Assembly: GCA_904395815.1 (NCBI GenBank)
Contig: CAJFOC010000023.1
Coordinates: forward strand, 27,376-91,375
Reading direction: 5' to 3'
Origin: an uncultured Holdemania sp.
GTDB taxonomy: Bacteria; Bacillota_I; Bacilli_A; Erysipelotrichales; Erysipelotrichaceae
Length of the DNA stretch: 64,000 bases
The position numbers were made by a program, and so were the translations under genes. How positions within the stretch are numbered: the stretch's first letter is position 1; the number at the start of each line of letters is the position of its first letter. Positions 7,513-14,288 of this stretch are shown in pieces. The notes under the pieces are model-generated. The model saw only the letters and a program-made list of their open reading frames with translations, made no database searches and was not told the DNA's origin.

Positions 7513-9113
7513 CTGCATCCTCCTGTTCGATTGATAGAACGGCTATAGTATAAATCAATTTCGTCAGTTTGACCAGAACCCGTTCCGTTTTCTTCCCGCA
7601 GTCCCTGCGGTCCCAGTCTCAGACAGCGATCCGTCACTTCCTGCAGAAACTTCCGGTCATGGCTGACCGCCAGAATACAGCCCGGAAAAGACGCCAGCTG
7701 AGCGCGGATCTGACGGGCTGACATGGGAGAAAGATTGCGCGTCGGCTCATCGAGAAGCAGCACATCGTTTTTCTCCGTCACCAGCTTGACCAGCAGCACC
7801 TTGGCTTTCTGACCGCTGGAAAAATCGCTCATCGGCCGCATCATTTCCTCCGGCGTGAATTTCAGCGATCCCAGATGATTCTGAATGCGGGTGCGATGCT
7901 GAGCGTCTTTCTCCCCACACAGATAATCCACCGGATTAAGCTGCAGCGGCAACAGCTCCTCATAATTCTGCGGCATGTAGCCTACCCGCAGATCCCGCCG
8001 CTGTTTCAGCTTTTCCCAGCACACTTTCAACAGCGTGGTTTTGCCGCAGCCGTTCGGACCGATAATCGCCGTTTTTTCCCGTCCGTACAGACTGAGCTCC
8101 ACGTTTCGGGCACACAGATGATCCTGCGCCCACAGCTCATCCAGCCGCAGCTGCAGAATCTGTTTGCGCTCATGAGCAATCCCGACATCCGGTTCAAACA
8201 GCAGTTCGATCTGTTCCTCCCCTTCAAACCGGTGCGTGAGCTCCTTTTCATCCAGCCGCCGCTGCAGCGCTCTGACCGAATGCATTTTCCGCTTGAGCAT
8301 TTTGGCCGCATGCGGCTGTTGGCGGGAAACGGAATTCAGCGCGACTTCCACGTTCTGAGCCAGCCGCTGAACCCGCTGTTGTTGTTTCTGATATTCCTGA
8401 CGCTGTTTTGTTGCCAGCTGATCCTGCCGCTGGGCAAGATGATTTCGCTGTTCGAGATAATCCCGATACCCCAGATGGCAGAAAGTCCAGCGTGGCTGCG
8501 TTTTGCGCTTGATCTGTTCCAGATGCAGCACCGCCGTAGCGCAGCGCTCCAGCAGCGTTTCGTCATGGGAGACAAACAGAATTGCCGCTTCGCTTTCCAG
8601 GATGAACTGTTCCAGAAGCTTCAGCGTCGGCAAATCCAGATCGTTGGTCGGCTCATCCAGCAGAATCAGGTCCGGATGCGCCAGCTGCAGCCGGATCAGC
8701 TGCAGTTTGACCCGCTCCCCGCCGCTGAGCACCGCCATGCTGCGCTCCAGCAGTTCCGCATCCGCGCCAGTTTTCTCCATCAGCTGCAGCAATTCGCCCA
8801 TCTTTTCATACTGAGCCATCTGCTGCGGCGACTCACAAAGACAGAAATCCAGTCCGCTGCTTTCCTCCCATTGCGGATCCAACGTCTGAGGCAGCATTCC
8901 GATGACCGCCCCGCCGGTATCCACAGTTCCTTCCATTCGCGCGTATTCTGAAATCTGCTGCGGACAGGCAATCACTTTCAGCAGCGTGCTTTTGCCGTTT
9001 CCTTCTTCGCCGATCACTGCGATTTTATCCTTAGGCAAACAGGTAAAACTGACATGATCAAGAAGAATTCTGTTCTTCTGGGTTATGACTGTACAATTGT
9101 GTAATTTCAGCAT
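7509..9113 (-). CDS. ABC-F family ATPase, probable ribosome-protection type
   Basis: Soluble protein of 534 residues with two ABC domains and no membrane segments. Domain 1 has GEEGNGKST, LSGGERVKL and LLDEPTNDLD; a charged linker follows (residues about 235-290, QRQEYQKQQQRVQ region); domain 2 has GPNGCGKTT, FSSGQKAKV and LLDEPTRNLS. ABC-F proteins act on the ribosome, and those with a long interdomain linker often protect it from antibiotics; specificity cannot be read here. ATG 9113 follows AGGAGGTGG. The 116-nt leader with a short ORF and terminator supports drug-responsive attenuation. Confidence 0.88.
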   Translation of the reverse strand: MLKLHNCTVITQKNRILLDHVSFTCLPKDKIAVIGEEGNGKSTLLKVIACPQQISEYARMEGTVDTGGAVIGMLPQTLDPQWEESSGLDFCLCESPQQMAQYEKMGELLQLMEKTGADAELLERSMAVLSGGERVKLQLIRLQLAHPDLILLDEPTNDLDLPTLKLLEQFILESEAAILFVSHDETLLERCATAVLHLEQIKRKTQPRWTFCHLGYRDYLEQRNHLAQRQDQLATKQRQEYQKQQQRVQRLAQNVEVALNSVSRQQPHAAKMLKRKMHSVRALQRRLDEKELTHRFEGEEQIELLFEPDVGIAHERKQILQLRLDELWAQDHLCARNVELSLYGREKTAIIGPNGCGKTTLLKVCWEKLKQRRDLRVGYMPQNYEELLPLQLNPVDYLCGEKDAQHRTRIQNHLGSLKFTPEEMMRPMSDFSSGQKAKVLLVKLVTEKNDVLLLDEPTRNLSPMSARQIRAQLASFPGCILAVSHDRKFLQEVTDRCLRLGPQGLREENGTGSGQTDEIDLYYSRSINRTGGCR

Positions 9114-9155
9114 AGGCGCCACCTCCTTTTTCAGCAGGCGGCAAAGAAAGAACGA

Positions 9156-9195
9156 CAAAAAACAAGATTTCAGAAAAAATGTTTTTCTTCATCTT
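9156..9195 (-). terminator. Leader terminator (attenuator candidate) upstream of ABC-F gene
   Basis: On the minus strand the transcript can form AAGAU...AGAAAAA / UUUUUCU...AUCUU (9164-9195) followed by GUUUUUUG (9156-9163). It sits between the promoter and the ABC-F ribosome binding site, so it would stop transcription before the gene unless opened. Confidence 0.6.
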
Positions 9196-9208
9196 ATTTT
9201 CTGTACAT
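9194..9208 (-). CDS. Leader ORF (MYRK) of the ABC-F transcript
   Basis: ATG TAC AGA AAA TAA preceded by GAGGTGAGAGG. The stop codon overlaps the outer base of the terminator stem, so a ribosome stalled here would disrupt the hairpin. An alternative in-frame start at 9223 gives nine codons. Short leader peptides of this kind regulate other ABC-F resistance genes; the role here is inferred. Confidence 0.45.
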   Translation of the reverse strand: MYRK

Positions 9209-9235
9209 CCTCTCACCTCTCATCATTCCGACAGC

Positions 9236-9264
9236 ATTATAGTCCGTTTGCCGGCATCAGTCAA
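9236..9264 (-). promoter_or_regulatory. Promoter of the ABC-F operon
   Basis: TTGACT (9259-9264), 17-bp spacer, TATAAT (9236-9241) on the minus strand. The -35 box lies inside the 3' end of the upstream kinase gene. Confidence 0.75.
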
Positions 9265-10171
9265 TCCGGGTAATCTCAATTTCATCAAACAGACTGTCAA
9301 TTTTTTCCCGGGTCGCCATGCCTTTGGAAAAGATCGTCGCCACCCCGCAGCAGTTGGCATAGCGGAACGTGCTGATGATATCCCGCGAACGCAGATAGTT
9401 CATGACAAATCCGGCAATCATCGCATCCGCCGCGCCAACCGAGTTAACCACCTTGGCCTCAACGGAGTTGGCATGCCAGGCGCCCTCGCGGTTGATCAAT
9501 AGCGAACCCTTGCGGCCGTTCATGACGATGATGTTTTCCGCTTCCTCGCCATACAGTCCGCGGACGCAGTCAACAATCTGCCGATCCGTTTCCAGCGGCT
9601 GACCGGAAAGACGGCGCAGATCGCTCAGATTCGGACGGATCAGAAACGGACGATACGGCAACAGCCGCGGATACAGCTCCGGATTGATATCCAGTACAAA
9701 CTTGACTTCGTTTTCATGGCAGATCCCGATCATTTTCTCCACCATCTCCGACAGATTTTTCGGACAGTTGCCCGACAGCACAAACATGTCGCTGCGGTTG
9801 ATCCGTTCCACTCTGCGCAGCATCATCCGCATATCCTCTTCCGTGATGCTGGGGCCCTTGGCGTTCAGTTCGGTTTCCTTGCGGCCCTTGACCTTGACGT
9901 TGATGCGGGTATGCCCCTCAATGAATGTGAAAACCGGTTCAATGTATTCGTATTTCTGCAGCAGACTGATGAAGAAATCACGGGTAAAGCCGCCGACAAA
10001 CCCCAGCGCACGGGAAGGAATCATCAGATTGTTGAGCACGATGGAAACGTTGATGCCCTTGCCTCCCGCTTCAAAATATTCCAGCGAGCTGCGGTTGGTC
10101 TTCCCCAGCTCCACCTGGTCAAATTCCATATAATAATCCAGCGACGGATTCAGTGTACACGTATAGATCAT
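9257..10171 (-). CDS. PfkB-family sugar kinase, 1-phosphofructokinase-like
   Basis: A 304-residue ribokinase/PfkB-fold kinase that best resembles 1-phosphofructokinase (FruK) or tagatose-6-phosphate kinase: N terminus MIYTCTLNPSLDYY, sugar-binding GGKGINVS at residues 37-44 and the C-terminal catalytic block NSVGAADAMIAGF with the catalytic Asp at 249. The usual GAGDS is GAADA here, a change beside the anion hole. No fruA or fruR is adjacent, so the true substrate is open. GGGGAG precedes the ATG. Confidence 0.85.
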   Translation of the reverse strand: MIYTCTLNPSLDYYMEFDQVELGKTNRSSLEYFEAGGKGINVSIVLNNLMIPSRALGFVGGFTRDFFISLLQKYEYIEPVFTFIEGHTRINVKVKGRKETELNAKGPSITEEDMRMMLRRVERINRSDMFVLSGNCPKNLSEMVEKMIGICHENEVKFVLDINPELYPRLLPYRPFLIRPNLSDLRRLSGQPLETDRQIVDCVRGLYGEEAENIIVMNGRKGSLLINREGAWHANSVEAKVVNSVGAADAMIAGFVMNYLRSRDIISTFRYANCCGVATIFSKGMATREKIDSLFDEIEITRID

Positions 10172-10255
10172 GTGAAAACTCCCCTTTCCTTGCTTACTAT
10201 TTTATCACAATCCTAACCCGGCCATATATCTTTTTCAAGTTCCGCCTCCCCACAA

Positions 10256-10434
10256 ATGAGAAAAGAAACTCCGCCAGGGATTGCGGAGTTTCCTTTCAGA
10301 AGAACGACTTCAGGGAATAAGCCATCTTCTGCTTTGGGAAAGGCTGCAGGGAAACAGCCCTACCCTCATTATTTTTACATTAAGAAGAGGAAAAATGTTT
10401 TTCTTTATGAAACTAACTGCTGCCCTCCTTTCTG
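10256..10434 (-). ncRNA. Small-RNA candidate E
   Basis: Minus-strand unit with -10 box TAAACT (10441-10446) and TGAA/TGAT repeats at 10480 and 10491 whose distance to the -10 is the same as in units A, C and D. The RNA of about 178 nt has AAAGGAGGG near its 5' end, the shared C/U-rich core UUUUUCCUCUUCUUAA (10380-10395), and ends in a GAAACTCCGC/GCGGAGTTTC terminator (10265-10292) whose loop reads AAUCCCUG. No credible ORF. See findings for the family. Confidence 0.6.
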
Positions 10435-10440
10435 GCTCTT

Positions 10441-10494
10441 AGTTTAAAAAAAGGATGTGGCAGCTGTATGGCGTTCATGTGAAGAATTAGTGAT
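10441..10494 (-). promoter_or_regulatory. Promoter and direct repeats of RNA unit E
   Basis: -10 TAAACT at 10441-10446 and a direct repeat (plus-strand TGAA at 10480, TGAT at 10491, 11 bp apart). No consensus -35, as expected for an activator-dependent promoter. Confidence 0.5.
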
Positions 10495-10517
10495 AATTCA
10501 CTTCTTTTTTTGACGCC

Positions 10518-10680
10518 AAGAAAAAACCTGTCCAGGGGAGGGACAGGTTTTCTGACTCCGGGAGGGGAAACCCTTCGTCAATCATTATTCATAAGTTAAT
10601 AAGAGGGGAAAACTTGTTTTAAGGGATGTATCTTTCAACAGATTTCAGATCGTTTCTCTTTGATGCCTCCTTCCTTGTAT
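10518..10680 (-). ncRNA. Small-RNA candidate A
   Basis: About 160 nt from a TATACT -10 box (10687-10692) to a strong terminator AAACCTGTCC/GGACAGGTTT (10524-10550) with a UUUUUUC tail and a loop CUCCCCU. It holds GGAAGGAGG near the 5' end, the shared core UUUUCCCCUCUUAUUAAC (10595-10612) and a second run UUUCCCCUCC. C-rich stretches of this kind pair with Shine-Dalgarno sequences in known Gram-positive sRNAs. No ORF with a usable start follows the GGAGG. Confidence 0.65.
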
Positions 10681-10686
10681 GGCATT

Positions 10687-10771
10687 AGTATACGAAAACA
10701 TTATGGGATGAGTATCGGAAGCAGGTGAACAGTGCGTGAACTTCCTGAAGAACTTCTGAAGAAGTGATGAA
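10687..10771 (-). promoter_or_regulatory. Promoter of RNA unit A with five TGAA repeats
   Basis: TATACT -10 at 10687-10692. Plus-strand TGAA occurs at 10726, 10737, 10746, 10757 and 10768, that is at steps of 11, 9, 11 and 11 bp, on one face of the helix. Such direct repeats are typical for OmpR/PhoB-type response regulators. Confidence 0.6.
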
Positions 10772-10777
10772 CAAACG

Positions 10778-11314
10778 TTAAAGAGCGGATTGTTCCTTGT
10801 TTCTGCGCCATTGCAGCGCCGCCTGTTCCAGTTTTCTGACCAGATCATCCTTGCCGTCACAATAGCTTTCGATATCCCAGGGAAACTGCTGTGCCAGCTG
10901 CCGCTTCAGCCGGCCGTAGACCGCCGCGTCCTGCGGATGAGCACGCAGATAATCCCTCAGCGCCAGATGACGTTCGATCTGTTCATCAGCTCCCTGTTCA
11001 AAGATGTGCAGCTGATGAGTCCGCTCATCGCCCCCTTTTCGCAGATAGCGGCGCCCGGCAATGCCGAATTCCCCCAACACCTCATAGCCGATTGCTTCAA
11101 ATGCCTTTTTCTGTGCGTCGACCCGCGCCAGACTGACGACGACCGGCATGATGTCGATCACCGGTTTGGCGCACAGCCCCACCACCGCCGTGCTGCCGAT
11201 ATGATGAATGGCGACGCAGTTATCCCGCAGAATAGCTCGAATCTGTTCTGCCTCCTGCCGGTAAAGCTGCGGCCACAGCGGATTGTATTCCGTCACGATC
11301 ACATGCTGAGCCAT
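10778..11314 (-). CDS. GrpB-family (UPF0157) protein
   Basis: A 178-residue member of the GrpB/UPF0157 nucleotidyltransferase-like family. The IHHIGSTAVVGLCAKPVIDIMP block and the HQLHIFEQG block are the family hallmarks. Function in the cell is not established. GGAGGAAGATCCG precedes the ATG. The start lies 95 bp inside the 3' end of the upstream GNAT gene in another frame. It ends 7 bp before the direct repeats of RNA unit A, with no terminator of its own. Confidence 0.85.
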   Translation of the reverse strand: MAQHVIVTEYNPLWPQLYRQEAEQIRAILRDNCVAIHHIGSTAVVGLCAKPVIDIMPVVVSLARVDAQKKAFEAIGYEVLGEFGIAGRRYLRKGGDERTHQLHIFEQGADEQIERHLALRDYLRAHPQDAAVYGRLKRQLAQQFPWDIESYCDGKDDLVRKLEQAALQWRRNKEQSAL

Positions 11315-11759
11315 CGGATCTTCCTCCTTCCTTTTCGTTTTGCGGCCAGCGCATTGTCAGCTCTTTCATCCCGCTGTCCTTTTCGACGCTTTGCCGCACG
11401 GTGACAAACCCTTCCCGACGGTAAAAGGCCACCGCTTTCTCGTTTCGCCTGTAAACGCTCAAAGAGAGCGTCGGATGCCGCCGTTTCGCCTCGTCCAGCA
11501 AGGCTTTGCCGATGCCGGCGCAGCGGTTCTGCCGCCGCACAAAAAGCCCCGCTACCCATTCCCCCTGCAATCCGATAAACCCGCAGATCTGATCCCCTTC
11601 TGTCGCCACGATCACTTCCGCCTGCATCAGCTGCTGCCGTACCGCCGCCTGCTGCTTTTTCCACCACGACGCGCGGATAAAATCATGGGCATCCAGATTG
11701 GCGCTCAGCCAGAGCTCGGATACTGCCTGCAAATCTTCCTTCTGAAAATCTCGCAGCAT
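11220..11759 (-). CDS. GNAT-family N-acetyltransferase with extended C terminus
   Basis: Acetyltransferase of 179 residues, similar in its start (LSANLDAHDFI) to YjaB-like enzymes. The acetyl-CoA site appears as RRQNRCAGIGKALLDEAK and the C-terminal block as RNEKAVAFYRREGF. The catalytic fold ends near residue 138 (LTMRW). The last 40 residues are read from DNA that also encodes the GrpB start and look like out-of-frame sequence, so an ancestral stop has probably been lost. AAGGGGAG precedes the ATG. Substrate unknown. Confidence 0.82.
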   Translation of the reverse strand: MLRDFQKEDLQAVSELWLSANLDAHDFIRASWWKKQQAAVRQQLMQAEVIVATEGDQICGFIGLQGEWVAGLFVRRQNRCAGIGKALLDEAKRRHPTLSLSVYRRNEKAVAFYRREGFVTVRQSVEKDSGMKELTMRWPQNEKEGGRSDGSACDRDGIQSAVAAALPAGGRTDSSYSAG

Positions 11760-11821
11760 CTTTTCATCTCCCCTTGTCCTTACAGCATAACCGCTTTGTT
11801 TCCTTACGGCAAGCGATGACA

Positions 11822-11977
11822 GAAAAAAACCGTCCTGCGGACGGTTTGCGCATTCCGAAGAAGGGGGCTTCGGAACGCTTTTTATGATAATAAAAGGTTA
11901 AGAGAGGGGAAATTGATTGTCTTCTTCGTAATCATCACATCGATTGTATCTGTCGCCTGCCGCATTCCTCCTTTCAT
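11822..11977 (-). ncRNA. Small-RNA candidate B
   Basis: About 155 nt from TATAAT (11984-11989) to terminator AACCGTCC/GGACGGTT (11828-11846) with a U7 tail. A second hairpin (11850-11878) shows the loop CCCCCUU. The shared core AUUUCCCCUCUCUUAACC lies at 11896-11913 and AAAGGAGGA near the 5' end. A 27-codon frame (11882-11965) starts one base after GGAGG, too close for good initiation, and its sequence is not conserved in units A or E. The upstream element CCCATAAT(T)GTTTTC matches that of unit A. Confidence 0.65.
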
Positions 11978-11983
11978 GCTTTG

Positions 11984-12042
11984 ATTATAGAAAACAATTA
12001 TGGGAAGAGTATGGTGCGGCCATGTGAAATCTTGGCAGTGAT
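11984..12042 (-). promoter_or_regulatory. Promoter region of RNA unit B
   Basis: TATAAT at 11984-11989 with weak -35. A TGAA box lies at 12025, 36 bp from the -10 (34 in the other units); its 11-bp partner is not clear, with only TGAT at 12039 nearby. Confidence 0.45.
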
Positions 12043-12061
12043 CCTCAAATGCTGCCGGACA

Positions 12062-12211
12062 GAAAAAAACCGCATGAGGGAACAATGCGGTTCGCAGAAA
12101 GGAAGCGGGAATCTTCCTTTCATCATGATCTTCAACAGGAAAGAACGGGTTGTTATAGAAAGGAAAATTGAAATGAAGAAATAGGTTAGCGTTTCGTTCT
12201 TTTCTGTTTAC
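12062..12211 (-). ncRNA. Small-RNA candidate C
   Basis: About 150 nt from TATAGT (12218-12223) to terminator AACCGCAT/ATGCGGTT (12068-12092) with loop UGUUCCCUC and a U7 tail. It shares the core AAUUUUCCUUUCUAUAAC (12152-12167) but lacks the 5' GGAGG of units A, B and E. No ORF with a start and ribosome site. Confidence 0.6.
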
Positions 12212-12217
12212 GATATC

Positions 12218-12271
12218 ACTATACCCGGATTTTGTGTGATAACGATGGAAAAGCTGTGAAGTTTTGGTGAA
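12218..12271 (-). promoter_or_regulatory. Promoter and direct repeats of RNA unit C
   Basis: TATAGT -10 at 12218-12223; plus-strand TGGA at 12246, TGAA at 12257 and TGAA at 12268, each 11 bp apart. The TGAA at 12257 is 34 bp from the -10, as in units A, D and E. Confidence 0.55.
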
Positions 12272-12452
12272 ATCGTTCGGTTATAAAACAGCCGCTGTCA
12301 GATTGTTCGCTTTGAACAATGGCCAGTGACCCGCGGTAAAAAAAGAAATTGTTCGTGCGGTCAATCCTGCAAAAGAGAAAAGAGGCAACGCTGCCGGGCA
12401 GAAAAAACAGTCCATGTTTTCGTTTTTTGCTCCGGCAAAAATGAAAAAGAAC

Positions 12453-12478
12453 TTTCCCGATCCTGCGGGAAAGCTCTG
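12453..12478 (-). terminator. Terminator after kduD
   Basis: CTTTCCCG/CGGGAAAG stem with a short loop, followed on the minus strand by TTCTTTTTC. It lies 14 bp after the kduD stop. Confidence 0.75.
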
Positions 12479-12491
12479 AAGCAAAAATCCG

Positions 12492-13283
12492 TTATTCCGG
12501 CTGTTTGCCGATGTAAGCCAGAATACCGCCGTCCACGTACAGAATGTGGCCATTGACGAAATCCGAAGCATCCGAAGCCAGGAAAACAGCCGGTCCCATC
12601 AGATCTTCCGGCTTGCCCCAGCGGGCGGCCGGCGTCTTGGAAATGATGAAGCTGTTGAACGGATGACCCTCGGTGCGCAGCGGCGCAGTCTGCGGAGTCT
12701 CAATGTAGCCCGGACCAATTCCGTTGCACTGGATGTTGTACTGTCCGTATTCGGAAGCGATGTTCTTGGTCAGCATCTTCAGACCGCCCTTGGCTGCCGC
12801 ATAAGCCGATACCGTTTCGCGGCCCAGCTCGCTCATCATCGAACAGATGTTGATGATCTTGCCATGACCTTTCTTGATCATGCCCGGAATGACCGCCTTG
12901 GAAACGATGAACGGGCCGTTCAGGTCAATATCGATAACCTTGCGGAAGTCGGCCGCTGCCATTTCCAGCATCGGCACACGCTTGATAATGCCGGCATTGT
13001 TGACCAGAATGTCGATGACGCCTACTTCTTCTTCTACCTTTTTGACCAGTTCGTTGACGGCGTTTTCATCCGTTACATCGCAAACATAGCCATGAGCGTC
13101 AATGCCCTCTTCCTTGTAGGAAGCCAGTCCGCGATCAACCAGTTCCTGATTGATATCATTGAAAACGATCGTCGCTCCCGCCGCCGCAAAGCCGCGCGCG
13201 ATGTTGAAGCCAATACCATACGAAGCGCCGGTAATCAGCGCTACCTTGCCCTTCAAAGAAAAGCTGTTCATGAAGTTGTCCAT
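12492..13283 (-). CDS. kduD: KduD-type short-chain dehydrogenase
   Basis: NAD(P)-dependent SDR of 263 residues, most like 2-dehydro-3-deoxy-D-gluconate 5-dehydrogenase/gluconate 5-dehydrogenase. Motifs: GASYGIG near residues 19-25, NNAG, catalytic serine in ICSMMSE and YAAAK with the Tyr-Lys pair. Located 31 bp after kduI, its pathway partner: KduI isomerises 5-keto-4-deoxyuronate and KduD reduces the product on the way to KDG in pectin and glycosaminoglycan breakdown. AGGAGG precedes the ATG. Confidence 0.88.
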   Translation of the reverse strand: MDNFMNSFSLKGKVALITGASYGIGFNIARGFAAAGATIVFNDINQELVDRGLASYKEEGIDAHGYVCDVTDENAVNELVKKVEEEVGVIDILVNNAGIIKRVPMLEMAAADFRKVIDIDLNGPFIVSKAVIPGMIKKGHGKIINICSMMSELGRETVSAYAAAKGGLKMLTKNIASEYGQYNIQCNGIGPGYIETPQTAPLRTEGHPFNSFIISKTPAARWGKPEDLMGPAVFLASDASDFVNGHILYVDGGILAYIGKQPE

Positions 13284-13314
13284 CTGTTTTCCTCCTTTAC
13301 TGTATTATGCGCAA

Positions 13315-14157
13315 TCAGCGAAGATCTTCCGTAGCGATGTTGTCCATGTCGTCAAACGCCTTGTTTTCTCCGCCCATCGCCCAGATAAACGTGTAGTTGC
13401 TGGTGCCGCAGCCGCTGTGAATGCTCCAGGATGGAGAAATCACCGCTTCTTCATTGTGCATGACAAGATGACGGGTCTGATCTGCTTCTCCCATCAGATG
13501 GAAGACAACGTTGTCCTGCGGAATGTCATAATAAAGATAGATTTCCATGCGCCGTTCATGAGTATGCGCCGGCATGGTGTTCCAGACGCTGCCCTCTTCC
13601 AGACGGGTCAGTCCCATCGACAGCTGGCAGGTTTCCAGCACATCCGGATGGATAAACTGATTGATCGTTCTGGCGTTGGATGTTTTCAGCGATCCCATCG
13701 GACGCTTGTTGGCGTCCTGCATCGAAATGAACGTTGTCTTGCAGGCCTTGTGAGCCGGCGCGCTGACCATGTAGAATTTGGCCGGCCGGTGCTCATCTTC
13801 ACTGCGGAATGTCACCTCACGGGTTCCCATTGTGATGTACAGGCAATCCTCATGCCCCATTCTGTACTCGACGCCATCGGCAGTGATGACGCCCGGTTCT
13901 CCGATATTGAAGATTCCGATTTCCCGGCGCTGCAGAAAATACTCCGTACCAAAGTTTTTCCAGCAATCGATACCCTTGTCGATCGAAACCGTTTCCTTCA
14001 CCGGCATGCAGCCCAGCGTGACCATGCGGTCTACATGCGAATACACCGCGCTCACCTGGTCAGCTTCAAACAGATGACGAATCAGAAATTCATCGCGGAT
14101 TTCCTCTGTTGTATAACGTTTGAAATCACGCTGGTTGACTGAATAACGAATGTCCAT
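13315..14157 (-). CDS. kduI: 5-keto-4-deoxyuronate isomerase
   Basis: 280-residue cupin isomerase of unsaturated uronate catabolism. The zinc ligands fit the E. coli enzyme with a two-residue offset: H198 and H200 in HTHERRMEIY, E205, and H247 in IHSGC. ATG 14157 follows AGGAGGACGTGG; the frame continues upstream without a better site. The promoter holds a 16-bp palindrome of GntR type. Downstream KDG kinase and aldolase genes are absent from the window. Confidence 0.93.
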   Translation of the reverse strand: MDIRYSVNQRDFKRYTTEEIRDEFLIRHLFEADQVSAVYSHVDRMVTLGCMPVKETVSIDKGIDCWKNFGTEYFLQRREIGIFNIGEPGVITADGVEYRMGHEDCLYITMGTREVTFRSEDEHRPAKFYMVSAPAHKACKTTFISMQDANKRPMGSLKTSNARTINQFIHPDVLETCQLSMGLTRLEEGSVWNTMPAHTHERRMEIYLYYDIPQDNVVFHLMGEADQTRHLVMHNEEAVISPSWSIHSGCGTSNYTFIWAMGGENKAFDDMDNIATEDLR

Positions 14158-14204
14158 ACCACGTCCTCCTTTTTCCTCTGACCCTATCATACCTCATTTT
14201 CGCC

Positions 14205-14220
14205 AACTTGTATACAAGTT
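14205..14220. promoter_or_regulatory. GntR-type operator palindrome of kduID
   Basis: AACTTGTATACAAGTT is a perfect palindrome 48-63 bp upstream of kduI, next to a TATGAT -10 box. It matches the core CTTGTATACAAG known for Bacillus GntR (FadR subfamily). Uronate-responsive GntR repressors commonly control such operons; the regulator is not in this window. Confidence 0.75.
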
Positions 14221-14288
14221 TTTCAACAAATTTGTTTTTTGTGGTGCCATCCGGGTTTGCCGGCATCCGCATACGATCCTGTTTCCTG

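Noticed and set aside
11882..11965. 27-codon frame inside RNA unit B starting next to AAAGGAGGA
   Set aside because: Only one base lies between GGAGG and ATG, and units A and E have GGAGG at the same place with no start codon or matching peptide, so a coding role is unlikely.
10172..12491. Possible CRISPR array because of several similar hairpins in a row
   Set aside because: The repeated elements are promoters, C-rich cores and terminators of different length and sequence; there are no constant short repeats with regular spacers and no cas genes.
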